In this document: piece by piece, positions 33,884 through 45,006 of the stretch
Layout: each line of letters starts with the position of its first letter
Position numbering within the stretch: the first letter of the stretch is position 1
Source of the DNA: Diphasiastrum complanatum
Taxonomy: Eukaryota; Streptophyta; Lycopodiopsida; Lycopodiales; Lycopodiaceae
DNA: 64,000 bases
Assembly (NCBI GenBank): GCA_029204225.1
Contig: CM055097.1
Span: 46,534,500 to 46,598,499, forward strand
Reading direction: 5' to 3'
The notes under the pieces: model-generated
Databases searched by the model: none
The model's input: the letters and a program-made list of their open reading frames with translations, nothing else
Told to the model about the DNA's origin: nothing
Program-made: the position numbers and the translations under genes

Positions 33884-34590
33884 TTAGCTCCCCAAGGATT
33901 CTGTATTCATCGGACCCCATATGTCCGAGTGCACCAATTCTAGTACACTATTGGTGTCTATACCCGACTTCCTTTTAAATGGCTCCCTGTGTTGCTTTCC
34001 CAGCTCACACTCTTGGCAAGTGTAGGCCTCCCCTTCTCCGTTGTAGTCCATCCCACTCACTAAGTCTCGCCTCCTCATTAGGTTCAGGAAGTCCGCTCCC
34101 ACATGCCTCACCCTTTTGTGCCAGATCGCATCCTTCTTGGTCGTCGCCACTGCTACATTGGCTTGATGCAGATTCAGTGTCTTGCTTACGAATTTGTATA
34201 GACCATCCTCAGTCATTGTTGTGGCTAGCTTCTCACCTCCCATGGTGATATGACATTTGTTTCCTACAAACAATTGTTCTAGCCCCTCCGCTGCCATTCG
34301 TCTGACTGACAACAAGTTTTTGGTCATCTGTGGCACGTACATGACGTCCTTTAGCACCCCACGATTTTCGTTCAGAAGCTTGAGACAAACAGTACCCGTT
34401 TAAGGTGATGTTAGACTCTCCCCGTTCCCCACAACCACCTGCCTCAAGGGCTGGATTCCCTGATAGCTAGAGAAAGACTTCATGTCAAACGTCATGTGAC
34501 ATGTAGCCCCAGAATACCAATTCCTATCCACTTTGATCCCATATCCTTGTCCATCTTTGTTGATGGTCAAGTTGCTCTCTGGCTTTGCTT
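33884..34590 (-). pseudogene. Copia protease to pre-integrase fragment, family 4
   Basis: The protease start reads WYSGATCHMT: the canonical Asp of D-S-G is missing, so the protease would be inactive. After a stop near 34398, frame 34357-33884 has VMYVPQMTKNLLSVRR, a zinc region (WHKR..H, CQECELGKQHREPF) and the integrase start (ELVHSDIWGPM). It ends near 33884. Upstream, the frame runs into the GA-rich repeat at 34600-35225, which has replaced or separated gag. Confidence 0.8.
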
Positions 34591-34599
34591 CCTCTAACG

Positions 34600-34695
34600 A
34601 CATGTGAGTGAGAGAGAGGAACCGTGAGAACCCTTGAGAGAGAGGAACTGTGAGAACCTGAGTGAGAGAGGAACCATGAGTGAGAGAGGAACCGT

Positions 34696-34781
<86 letters not shown>

Positions 34782-35008
34782 ATCCGAGAGAGAGAGAGAG
34801 AGAGAGTGCATCGTGAGGACCGTGAGAGAGAGAGAGAGGAACCGTGAGAACCATGAGAACCGCGAGAGAGAGAAAGCACCGTGAGAACCTTGAGTGAGAG
34901 AGAGAGAGGGAGAGCATCCCAAAGAGAGAGAGAGCATTGTGAGAACCGTGAGTGAGAGATAGAGAGGGAGAGCATCCGAGAGAGAGTGAGAGCATCGTGA
35001 GAACCATG

Positions 35009-35071
<63 letters not shown>

Positions 35072-35225
35072 ATCGTGAGAACCATGAGTGAGAGAGAAAG
35101 AGGAAGAGCATCTGAGAGAGAGAGAGAACATTATGAGAACCATGAGAGAGAGAGAGCATCTTGAGAACCGTGAGTGAGAGAGAGGAACTATGAGAACCGT
35201 GAGTGAGAGAGAGAGGGAGATCATT
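34600..35225 (+). repeat. Compound GA microsatellite/minisatellite
   Basis: Runs of (GA)n, up to about 35 repeats, alternate with the short phrase GAGAACCGTGAGTGAGAG and GAGAGCATC. One (GT)n block lies at 34698-34723. The phrase GAACCGTGAGAACC recurs about ten times. All long open frames across it on the minus strand are repeat translations (Leu/Ser only) and are not genes. Confidence 0.95.
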
Positions 35226-37153
35226 GGTGCCTGAATTTCAGCACGTAAGCAGGAATCTAGAGTGACTATATCATATAGCAGGTAATGCAGACCACAATGG
35301 CTACATACGGCTCTCTCTCTCTCTCTCTACATACTCTCTCTCAAATTTCTTCGGCTCATTTTGAAAAGGTGAGAAACATTTGTCAACGATTTGGTATTAT
35401 AATAATAATGCCGGATGCTATAACATCTGTATGAGCGCTTTAACAATGGATGTTTCAATGATTTGGTGTTATAACGATGGTTCAACGATGTTTCAATGAT
35501 TTGGTGTTATATCAATGATGGTTTCTACAATAAAGATTTGGTGTTATAACGATGGTTCAACGATGTTTCAATGATGATTCAACGATGGATGTTTCAATGA
35601 TGGTTCAACAATGGATGTTTTGTGATCCACGGATTCAGATGGGTGACAGAGAAACCTAGAAGCCCTTTGATAAAACCTTGTGTTTTGAAGCTTTAGTTTG
35701 AGCTTAGATCATAGCATTTCTAGCCTTTCAAGCATTTTCATCCTTTCTGTGACAGGCAATTCAGCAGAGTTCCTTGTCATCTATTACGATCGCCTTTCTT
35801 CTTAGTTGTGATCATTGATATCATAGGTATTTATGAATGAAAGAATGTAATCTAAGTATAAGAGTTTTTGCGGTTGATTTATGCTTCTCATTGACGATAA
35901 CACTTACAGCAAGGGTTTATTGATTTTTGCAAATGCCATTGATTTCAGGAGTTTAGTGGAAGTCGACGTTACCAGCTTTCGTTCTTTCTTGTCGTGAAGA
36001 GAGTTGTTTGTGATCCACATATTCTAAAGGGCGATAGAGAAATTAAAGGTTGGTCAGATCTTTCGCATTAGGCATAGAAATTCATTTTTGTGATTTCATA
36101 AGCATAAGCTTCTGATGGTTAAGAATAAAAAGTGTATGTATTTGTAATCTGATAATGGTCCTAGTACATAGTCATGAATTTTGTGCATCATAGTGTTTTA
36201 TTTACTGTTATGCAAATTGTTCTTTCTCTTTGAGATCTATCAAGTTCTTAATAAGACAAGACTGTGCATGAGGACCTTGACTATTCTAAAGATAACACCT
36301 CAATTATGCATGATCAATATTGATTTTCTAGTTTGTAGTGTATAGTCTTGTCGATTATATGTTTTATAATGATGAAGTGGTAGGTGTGAATTGCATGTTT
36401 AGGCTTAGACATCTTATGGATGAAACTATGATGGAGGAGAGCCTTAAGAAGATCATACTGAAAATGCACAAATATAAAATTTTTCAACCATTCCAAAACT
36501 TTTGTCGTAAGACGTACATGTTTTGTAAATCTTTAAACAAAAAAAGGATTACAAAAGTACACAATGTCTAACTCTAATATAGTCGATTCTTTCCTATTTC
36601 AAACAAGTTGCAAAAAGTTTCAAAAAGATCTATATTTTGATGCAAACTTGATGTACAATGTCAAGTGATAGAAGCACAAAATATAGCCTTTAACATGAAG
36701 ACAAAGTAGTATCCTAGATAACCAACTGTGCTCATGTAATATATCACAACAAACTAGTTTAGATCACGTTTAGATTTGTGCACGTGTTGCTATGTTTGAA
36801 TGCACTCAAGTATTAAAGACATTGTGTTGAAGAGAAACGAAAGATCTAGAATTACTCCAATATTGACTACATGCCATTTTGGATTTTATGTGGGAACAAA
36901 ACATTCTTTCTAACACAACTATTATCTTAGTTTTTTTTTTGCAGATTTTCTTTTGATGCGTTAATTGCAATACGAGGAACCTTCAATTGATTAATGGCAT
37001 TTGGGTCTTTGCTTGCTCTCCAACTCCATAGAACCGTGAAGACACATTCCCAACGACTAAGGTCATTATGATTACGTCTCCATTTTTTCTCCCAACAATC
37101 TCTATATTGCGATTCTATTGATTGTCACTTTCTGGAAATAGGTTCCCACCAAT
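35226..37153. other. Spacer with a short minisatellite
   Basis: Apart from the repeat at 35385-35625, the region is AT-rich without a recognisable gene. Two passages, 35622-35665 and 36009-36050, are related (TTTGTGATCCAC..GA.AGAGAAA), a small dispersed repeat. The 60-77 codon frames at 36314-36571 are opposite-strand shadows of each other without motifs. Confidence 0.4.
35385..35625 (+). repeat. Minisatellite, TTTCAATGATTTGGTGTTATAACGATGG units
   Basis: Units mixing GATTTGGTGTTATAACGATG and GTTCAACGATG(GAT)GTTTCAATGAT recur about six times with insertions and deletions. Confidence 0.8.
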
Positions 37154-39700
37154 CTACCAATATCCGATGTCCATATGTGGTCTAAACTCTGGTCTAGTCC
37201 TTGCATTTCGCGGACCACAATAATGAGGTTCTAGATGGTCAACACGATTATTTTGAAATGTTTGATTTTCTTTAATAAGTGAATCTTTCCACCTTGTTAA
37301 AGGCCAAAACTTCTTTTGCAATTGCATCTCTGGTGTAGATGGTTCCTTGAGTCTCTTTATGATGGTGTCCCAATATTCTATAATTGGACCTATGTTATTG
37401 AAAAAGGTAGACTCATGTCTACAAGTGTCCTTAGATTTGATCCAAAATGTCTTGTATCTTTTCAACCCTTCAATCACAAGCTCGACATCCTTAATGTGTG
37501 ACATCTGAGGCAAAGCATGTGGCTCTCATGTTGGAAGCTTTGGCGAACCATATTGATTTATTTTCCACATCTCTATCCCAGCTTCAAGTAGCCATTCCTT
37601 GTCCATGGGTGCATTTTATAATGCATCAATGGAAATTCTTTGACAATACTAAATTTAAATTGAAGTGGTACATTGTGTCCCACCAACTCTTCACTACCAT
37701 CAAGCATGTAACCTTCCACAAATGATTTGAGGTTAGGAACTTCTTCAATCACATAGGATGGTGGTGAACTAGCTTGCATGTTTCGAAAAACATCCATCAT
37801 TTGTGGCAATGTGTAGATGCGTTGTCTTCGTAGTTCCTCAGAGAAGCGACCAAACAAGGCATCTATGTCCTCATGTGTGTGCCCCACCATCATGAAGTTT
37901 AGGTGTATTTCTTCAAATATTCATTTTGCCACAAGCAACGACAAGAAAGCGAATAACCATCAATTTTTATTATCTTTACCACAATTGTCCATTTGCAAAA
38001 ACAACTTCCGTGTAATACCACAATTGAAGTCCCACTCTCGTTCGGACTTGCTTCTCCATTATGCACACCTATTGATGTGTCATTGCTTTCATGTCGTAAA
38101 TCCTTTCCAATGCTATTTTTCTCAAACTGAAGCAAATTTTGTGTCGAAATATTTCTGTTCAAGTCCATGGCAATTTCTCCTGCCAATTTTTTGGCATGTG
38201 GAAGGGACCTTTGAGACGACAATGCATCAACTATGTCATTGTTTGTAGCATATGGATCTGCATGTGTTGTCCTATTAAAAGACTTCAAGTCTCGCAAACA
38301 TTTTGCCAAAGATCCAGTGGTCAAATTTGAATGTGATTTCCACAATCCCAATCCAAAGTGGCCAAATGTCTTTGGACCATGTCCATGCGTAAGCATACCC
38401 GTAAGTGACAAAGGCATGGAGTATGCTCCCGCTATAGCTTTTGGTTCTGGAACCAATCGAGAAATGCTTGTTTTCTTTTGGTCCATTTTGTTGTGAATTA
38501 TGCAAAGGTATCCCTTTGGTTTCAAGCATGACAACAACCTATTACTGTAATATACACTATGACAAGCATGTTGCATTTTTATGTGCTTTTCTTTTTCTTC
38601 AAGGTATTTAGGTCTTTCAGAGACCAACTTTGTAGATTGCAATTTCTCTTTTATGGATGTGCACACATCACATCTTGAGAAACCATTGTTTGTTGCTATT
38701 TGGACCTCCTTGAAATCATTATTCCACAATCTACTCATCTTAGCTTGTGAGATGCCTTTGACATTCACCATTTCCAATTGACCATTGACTTCATTTTGAA
38801 TGTCCTTTACCTTGTACACACTGGGAAGAACATATTGTGTGTCTCGAATTCCCATATTAGTTGTTCGACACTTGTGTGGCATGTGAAGAATTGCCAAAAA
38901 TTGGCAAATCTAGCTTGATCAAAAACCATGTAGAATAGTGTAAATTGTGTACACAAGTGGGTCCCACACATGTGAGGCCATGATGCTACATGGGAAACCC
39001 ATCCTAATGTAGGTTAGGTCAAGTCAAGAGAGTTGGTCATGTCTATTTGGTGGTCATCCCTACTTTATAGGACCTACACCTAAGTTTAAGGTGAAAATTT
39101 GACCAACTAGCTACCTACCAAGCAATAACTCTAGGAAATAGACTAGGGTTTCATTTAGGTCAAGGAGAGTGAGTTAACTTCCTTATTACATGATGGAAAT
39201 CCACCTAACTTCAAGAAGGAAGTCGAATTTGCTATGTATTCCCTCTCTCCATAGTGAGAAGATAGAAAATTTTTGGAGCTCATTGGCAATCTCAAGCTAG
39301 TTCACCATGTACATTGAGTTTTTGTGATCCAAATGAAACCAAATCAATTTCTACTTGTTTCTCAGGTTAAAGGCCGTACTACAGCCTGTAGTACACACGT
39401 GAGGGCTCGGATTTCAATGTTTATCAATGCTTTTGATTGTTAATGCTTGTTGTTTGTATCAACTTTTTTGTGTCTAGTTTTTTGATAGATTGTTAAGCAA
39501 GCATCCAATCACTCTTGTGGATCTTTTGTAGATCCATTTATGGTCCTAAAGTACAGTACTTTCACATGGCATTCTATCTGTAGTTGTTTTTATGAACTCC
39601 CAAATTGCTTCCTTGGCTCTAGTAACATGTTTTTTCGTGTATGTGTTTATGTTCAGAGCACCCATCACCCGTAGGCTGGGAGCTCTTTCACCCTCATATG
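37154..39700 (-). pseudogene. DUF7869-like protein gene, copy 2, split by a solo LTR
   Basis: Read right to left: an upstream block (about 39690-39567) reads THKKHV-like codons TYTKKHVTRAKEAIWEFIK and, after removal of the solo LTR and one target copy, continues in frame into DRMPHKCRTTNMGIRDTQYV. Then come CDVCTSIKEKLQ, HNKMDQKKTSIS, an LTG..HGHGPKTFGHFG segment, and (in another frame, about 37990-37950) LQMDNCGKDNKN followed by MMVGHTHEDIDALFGRF at 37893. A C-terminal part (EGLKRYKTFW.., PLTRWKDSL) ends at 37154. It has several stops and frameshifts. Copy 1 at 30366 shares the DN and GHTH motifs. The role is unknown; an RNase H-like or transposase-related fold is a guess. Confidence 0.65.
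38882..39566 (+). mobile_element. Solo LTR with perfect 5-bp target duplication
   Basis: The 685-bp sequence TGTGAAGAATTGCC..TTTCACA is the same family as the LTR at 7498-8200. TGGCA flanks it on both sides (38877-38881 and 39567-39571), so it inserted here and later lost its internal region by LTR-LTR recombination. It interrupts the DUF7869-like gene, and its own sequence supplies the false start codon (MAILH..) of the downstream open frame. Confidence 0.92.
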
Positions 39701-39881
39701 TTTACAACATCAAAGAAACCATAGGCATGTGTGTGCAATGGCCTCTCCCGTGTACCAACCTCTATAAATAATGTTAAGTATTTTTTAATGTTTATGTTTT
39801 TTATTTGTTTGTGCATGTGCTTGAGGTAAAGTGTGGGCAATGCTTGACAAATATGTGTATCCAAGGTTGGATATACAAAAA

Positions 39882-40112
39882 GAGACCATATGAGACCATA
39901 TAGCTATAACTCAAATATTACAAAAAAGTAGTCATTCCTGAGACCATACGAGGGAATTAACTGTAACTCGAGCACTGTTTGAGTTACCAGTATAGAAGAG
40001 GTTGTTCCTGAAACCATATAGTTGTAACTCGAACACTGTTCGAGTTACCAGTATAGAAGAGGTTGTGTTTGAGACCATATACCTGTAACTTGAATCTTAT
40101 TTAAGCTAGTAG
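39882..40112 (+). repeat. Hairpin minisatellite, left part
   Basis: There are about four units of roughly 60 bp: GAGACCATATAGCTGTAA, an inverted repeat such as AACTCGAAC-ACT-GTTCGAGTT (40026-40046), then ACCAGTATAGAAGAGGTTGTTCCT. The array is split by the LTR element at 40113 and resumes at 45666. Confidence 0.85.
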
Positions 40113-40741
40113 TGTGAAAAATACAGATCCTAAGTGGATCTAAACTCCAAGATCATTGGCTTGAATGCTTGCACTCCAAACTACATAAGCTAGGAATTGG
40201 CAACACATTCTATGCTACCTAGAATGCAAAGAACTTGATCAAAAAGCATTTATCACAAATGGAAACTTCCATAAACATCAAGTGCGGCCCAAAATAGCAT
40301 TATACAGTCCATAATACATCAGCCTACCACTTTTGGAAAGCACCTAAGATCATACACACAAAGCTTGAACTCAATCACTACACAATGCCAACAATGGAAG
40401 GAGAACCCAATAGAAAAATCTCTCATTAAGCAAATGAATACAATGGATCTGCTCCAACCTGTTTCTCCACGGCCTACCTGCTATATATAGCTGAGAGAGA
40501 TGACTCTCTCTCCTCTCTCTAGACCCTCCTTACCTAAAATATGCCCTATATAGGTAAAATTGGCATATATGTCCAAAATACATGAAAATGGACTCATTTC
40601 GAAGGTCTTGAAGTTTGACACTTCTTCATACTGAAAAAATACACTTACTAAAAATATCTAGAAAAGTCAGATCCTAAACTATGTGCCATTTTTAGCAATT
40701 TTGGCCTAAAACTAGACAAGGAAATGTTGACAATTTTCACA
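40113..40741 (-). mobile_element. 3' LTR of the non-autonomous element
   Basis: This 629-bp LTR reads on the minus strand from TGTGAAAATTG to TTTTTCACA. It lacks the 18 bp CCTGTTTCACACGTGTGA present in the other LTR, so it has lost the palindromic G-box. The break point in the longer copy is flanked by GA on both sides, fitting a microhomology deletion. A TATATATA box is at 40482-40489. Confidence 0.92.
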
Positions 40742-40754
40742 CTCCCTCTTCAAC
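40742..40754 (-). other. Polypurine tract
   Basis: GTTGAAGAGGGAG on the minus strand directly precedes the 3' LTR. It is the expected plus-strand primer and sits three bases from the ORF stop codon. It is the same as the tracts before the LTRs at 2821 and 13107. Confidence 0.85.
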
Positions 40755-43700
40755 TTAACTTGCTAGTTTTACAACACTACTTTGTTCCAACTTAAGAATG
40801 ATCTCCATCATCAGAATAGATCTCTTCTCAAGGATCCTAATATGTACAAAATAGGACACAACATAATTGATATAGATAATAGTGTCCATATAGGATGCTT
40901 CACTATTTCTTACATCAATTTTACATAGAATCATAAAAATGGTACATGTAAAAGAACATAGAATCTCAATTAATGAATTCCTCCATGTATCCATCTCTGG
41001 TTTCTCTGTAAAATAGCAGCAAACAAGTTGTAAATGAAAGTGATCAACAAGTGTTTGCATGCCTCCTCCACATTTCACTATACATATAGTGAATGCAACA
41101 TGTATCTCCATGAATGAACTTCCATCACCACCTTGCCTTTGTAGATCTTCAATCCATGAAAGCCTTTGAGTGAATGAATGCCAAAAAGATGTGTTCCCTA
41201 CTCCATTTGAATGACCAAAACCTGAACTTGAAATACTTGAAGTACCTCCACAAGATTTGCACACAACGCTTGATCCTACAATGTCAACAAGTTGCCAATT
41301 TGCCAACACTAGAATACTAGATCTTGAACTTTGTTCAAAAGAAAACATATTGACCACTTCAATACCTTTCAAGATCTGAATGAATTCATGTACTTGATCA
41401 TACAAACCAGCAATGATAACTATTCCATCTCCAAGATCCAAAGGATGCAAAACTATGGAACTAGTTTTATTGAAATTTGACAATTTCAACACATTGACAT
41501 AACAATGTTCATACATGAGATTAGGCAAGTGAGGTAGAGTAAGAAGACACTTCCTTGCAGCTCCAAAGACCTTACTTGAACCTTCAAGAACCTGTAAAAA
41601 CAGATCCAAAATGCCTTGACCATTTGTCTCTTCTTTGATGCTTTTCACTAGCTTCGAATTGCCACTTGTCTCTTGGTGTTGATGAAGCAATCCAAGATCA
41701 ACCTCTTGATCTTCCAATAAGACATCAAAGATCTTGCATATGTGAACATCTTCAGATCTGAAACTCTGAAGATACTCCCTCTCAAACACATGATTAAGAT
41801 CCCACAAGATCTCATCAATGCTCAAATTTGACCCTTCACTATAGTTAGTGAAAACAATGCCACCATCATAAACCAAAAAATAGATTCCAACATTTCCATT
41901 TAACATGAAGTAGAGTAGGTGAAGATGAGTATCAAACCTAATCAAAACAGCCCTCTTGAGTTCATAACAAACCTCAATAAGCTCACCAATGATATCTCCC
42001 TTGCCTTGAAGAAGTTGCCACTTGAGTTGCTCCATGTAGTCTTCTTCAACCAACCTTTTGCCATCTTGACCATGAATGAACAATCCACCACAATCATAGA
42101 ATGCTTTGAGTTGATGAAGAGATGTTAGATCCATGCTTTGGATCTTCCCAAGAACCACTCTTCCATTGCCCTTTCCTTCACAAGACTCCCTCTTAATGCT
42201 AGCACCACAAAAGTTAGAAACCTCCCTCTTGATAGTTGCACCATAAGAAGTAGAAGACTCTTGAATATTAGAAGCCAAGAAAAGAATCCTTAGTACCTTC
42301 AACATAAGAGTGATTGAAGTACTCTCTCTTTTCAAACATGAACTTCTACTCAATGATTTAGGTAATGAGTCATATGATAATGATTCTTCCTCACTATCGT
42401 TCATAAAAACATCATTCAAAGTACATCCTACTTTGAACACTTCACATACTTCTCTTCCTTTTGACTTGTGATCTCCCTCACCAAGTCTCATGATAGAAAC
42501 CTTTGATCTACTCTTTTTATGAAGAAATGTGACACCACTTGTTGCACAAATGACTTTATCACAAAAAGATGTAAAAGAACCATTTCCTTCAAGCATGCTC
42601 AAAGCACCATCATCTTTTCCCACATGATTACATACATCAATATGAAAAGAATTAGAAGAACAACCATCTTCTTGCAAAGAATGACACTTAGCATCTCCAT
42701 CTTTTTCCATATGAACAAACAAGTCATTAGCAACAATCACTTCCAAAGAAGAATCTTCATCAACTCCATTGATGAAGTTAGCTCCTTCCTTACCTTTTCC
42801 ATTTTTGCACTTGCCATCTAGCACCATTGAAGAACCAACAAGCCTTGGAAGTCCATGAGTAGAAGAGTACAAACATGATGCTAATTTAGCTCCACATGAC
42901 TCCATATGACTAGTAGGTAACACTAGTGCATCTTCAAGATCCAATGGATCCAAAAAATTGACCATAGATTCACCAAAGCTTGCCAAGTTAGCACAACAAT
43001 TATCATCTCCAAGAAGTACATTAGATCTCAACCTAGATCTAGCATTTTGTTTCTTATGGCATTCATTTGCAAAATGTCCTTTTATCCCACAATAAAAGCA
43101 CTTGAACTTTGACTTATTGTTCTTAGTAGAAGAGGAAGAGGAAGAGTGATCATCATGATCAAAGTTACCACCTTTGGACCATTTCCCTTTGCCTTTACCT
43201 TTGCCCTTGAATTTGCCTTTTGTGAAGAAAGCCTCTTCACCTCCACCTTGCAAGGATGCACCATCAAGCTTTGATTGCAACCTATGTTCTTCAGCCAATA
43301 AGATTTCTTGCAAGTCAACCACACTTGGCAAGACTCTTTGAATGGCAAAACTTTGCACAAGGTTAGCATGTTCATTTAGCAAACCATTCAACATAACTTG
43401 GACTATTTCACCATCTTTTATGTTCTCATCAATGCATGCTAAATCATCACTTAGGGACTTAACTCTCAAGATAAATGCATGAGCACTTTCACCCTCTCTT
43501 TGCCTACTAGAAAATATTTGTCTCCTTAGGGTCAATACCCTAGATGTGGACTTTGATTCAAAGAGCTTCTTTAAGGCATTCCATGCCTCACTTGCACTTT
43601 GACACTTTCCAACTTCCTTGAGAAGTTCATTTGTAACATTCATTTTAATGATATGAAGAGCCCTTTTGGCCTTCTTATCAAACCTTTGTTGCTCTTGAAG

Positions 43701-43847
43701 TGTGAGAGGCCTCTCTTCAATTTCTGCAACTATGTCCATGAGTTCATTCAACTCAAGTAAGGACTCCATCCTCACTTTCCAAGTAGAGTAGTTTGATGAA
43801 CTCAACCTTTCACTAGACTCTAGCATGATCCCACCATTGGAAGCCAT
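40755..43847 (-). CDS. Gag fused to a novel C-terminal region, 1030 codons
   Basis: Residues 1-200 are a copia gag (MASNGGIMLESSERL, YSTWKVRMESLLE, then a UBN2-type helical domain). Residues 209-226 are a basic KGKGKGK run, and C250-C253-H258-C263 form a CCHC knuckle. Residues 264-1030 have no protease, integrase, RT or RNase H motif. They are mixed and charged with no repeats of low complexity. Near the end, SWIEDLQ (about 895-905) and CKxxxRxSExSxxDT (975-989) recur in the 405-codon ORF at 47649. The last codons KLAS, then stop, then VEEGV, copy the pol end of the element at 13056. So the novel part replaced pol between gag and its last codons. The frame has stayed open, which suggests recent function. 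Confidence 0.88.
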   Translation of the reverse strand: MASNGGIMLESSERLSSSNYSTWKVRMESLLELNELMDIVAEIEERPLTLQEQQRFDKKAKRALHIIKMNVTNELLKEVGKCQSASEAWNALKKLFESKSTSRVLTLRRQIFSSRQREGESAHAFILRVKSLSDDLACIDENIKDGEIVQVMLNGLLNEHANLVQSFAIQRVLPSVVDLQEILLAEEHRLQSKLDGASLQGGGEEAFFTKGKFKGKGKGKGKWSKGGNFDHDDHSSSSSSTKNNKSKFKCFYCGIKGHFANECHKKQNARSRLRSNVLLGDDNCCANLASFGESMVNFLDPLDLEDALVLPTSHMESCGAKLASCLYSSTHGLPRLVGSSMVLDGKCKNGKGKEGANFINGVDEDSSLEVIVANDLFVHMEKDGDAKCHSLQEDGCSSNSFHIDVCNHVGKDDGALSMLEGNGSFTSFCDKVICATSGVTFLHKKSRSKVSIMRLGEGDHKSKGREVCEVFKVGCTLNDVFMNDSEEESLSYDSLPKSLSRSSCLKRESTSITLMLKVLRILFLASNIQESSTSYGATIKREVSNFCGASIKRESCEGKGNGRVVLGKIQSMDLTSLHQLKAFYDCGGLFIHGQDGKRLVEEDYMEQLKWQLLQGKGDIIGELIEVCYELKRAVLIRFDTHLHLLYFMLNGNVGIYFLVYDGGIVFTNYSEGSNLSIDEILWDLNHVFEREYLQSFRSEDVHICKIFDVLLEDQEVDLGLLHQHQETSGNSKLVKSIKEETNGQGILDLFLQVLEGSSKVFGAARKCLLTLPHLPNLMYEHCYVNVLKLSNFNKTSSIVLHPLDLGDGIVIIAGLYDQVHEFIQILKGIEVVNMFSFEQSSRSSILVLANWQLVDIVGSSVVCKSCGGTSSISSSGFGHSNGVGNTSFWHSFTQRLSWIEDLQRQGGDGSSFMEIHVAFTICIVKCGGGMQTLVDHFHLQLVCCYFTEKPEMDTWRNSLIEILCSFTCTIFMILCKIDVRNSEASYMDTIIYINYVVSYFVHIRILEKRSILMMEIILKLEQSSVVKLAS

Positions 43848-45006
43848 GATTCTAATGTTTCTTCAACTTTTAGGTTTTGTCCTAAAGCACTTAGCACTCA
43901 CTTTTCTCTCAACAAATGATAGATAAAGAGATCTATGAAGATTTAGGACCCTAAAACACTTCTATCTTGAACCTAGATGGTTTCCAAGCATAGAAAGGAA
44001 GATTGAAACACATGCAACACTTTGCACACACTAAGAATGGATTACAAAATCAAACCAACCTGAAAACACTCTTGCTTAAGCTCTCAAACTTTCCAGCAAG
44101 TGACCAAATCAAGTTATGGTGTGAAGAGTTACTTGCATTCTTAGAAAATACCCAAAACTAGGATGCCAAGATTACCTAGTAATGAACAAACTTGATCAAC
44201 ATATGATCAACACACTAAGATATTGATTCAACCTGTAAAACCACATGTAAACCACACTTCTAAAAGTTTATAAACTCCAGCAAGTGATAAATACAAGATT
44301 TAGAGGTGAATGAATGAGCACACTTAGTGAATCACAAGACTAGCTTCACTATCTTGTCAAATCTTGGTGTTTAGATGTAGATCTAAGATCACTTCACATG
44401 AGAATGTTCCTCAACCTGTTAAGAACCTGAAAACACACTTGCATAATGGTTAACACCTTTCAGCAAATGCTCCAATCAAATTACATAAGGAGAGTTACTT
44501 ACATGCTCAACAAAGTACACCAAAAATTATGCCAAAATTGATGACAATCTTTACAATATGCTCTTCACAATGGAGCTTGCAATATGTTCACCCAAAAAGG
44601 GGATCTTTCATCCAAATGGGAGCTTTGCTCAGCCTTTAGGAGAATTACAACTCACTCAAAAGAGCATTTGTCATCCACTTAAGGAGAAGTTTCATCCACT
44701 TAAGGAGAGTGTTCATCCAAGAATGGAGATTGTCAACAATAGGATTGAAAAGAACATTGTTAGTATTGAATATGCACAAGCCTCACAATCACAAATGATT
44801 AGGTGTTATGATCTGATCCAAAATAGTTTCTTTTCAGCCTCTGATCTTCAATAGACCTGAAATATGCTTTTGATCCACAAGTTCAACTCACAAAACAAAG
44901 GTTAGTAAGATTTGATCAACAAAGCAATGCAAAATCATGCTAGAACTTGATCAAACATCCAAATATCACCAAAAATGGAATACTTACTGTAAATAGAAGC
45001 CAACCA
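43848..45006 (-). mobile_element. Untranslated leader of the non-autonomous element
   Basis: 1159 bp lie between PBS and gag. The leader holds about three diverged repeats of 150-180 bp, each with AACCTG.AAAACACACTTGC and TTTCCAGCAAGTG.CCAAATCAA words (about 44057, 44228 and 44408), plus a short direct repeat CATCCACTTAAGGAGA (44672 and 44693). Long repeat-bearing leaders are common in plant LTR elements and may carry the packaging signal. Confidence 0.7.

Noticed and set aside
34400-35224. Long minus-strand open frames of 163-274 codons through the GA repeat
   Set aside because: They translate only the repeat (Leu/Ser/His runs). Three frames are open at once, as any dinucleotide repeat allows. 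Only the last about 60 codons of one frame are real copia protease sequence.
37899-38897. 332-codon ORF taken as a complete gene starting MAILHMPHK
   Set aside because: The first codons are solo-LTR sequence. Frame and homologous reading continue on the far side of the LTR, so the gene start lies upstream and is broken.
44558-44854. 98-codon plus-strand frame with repeated HPLKE words
   Set aside because: It lies antisense in the leader of the LTR element. The repeated words come from a short DNA direct repeat in the leader.
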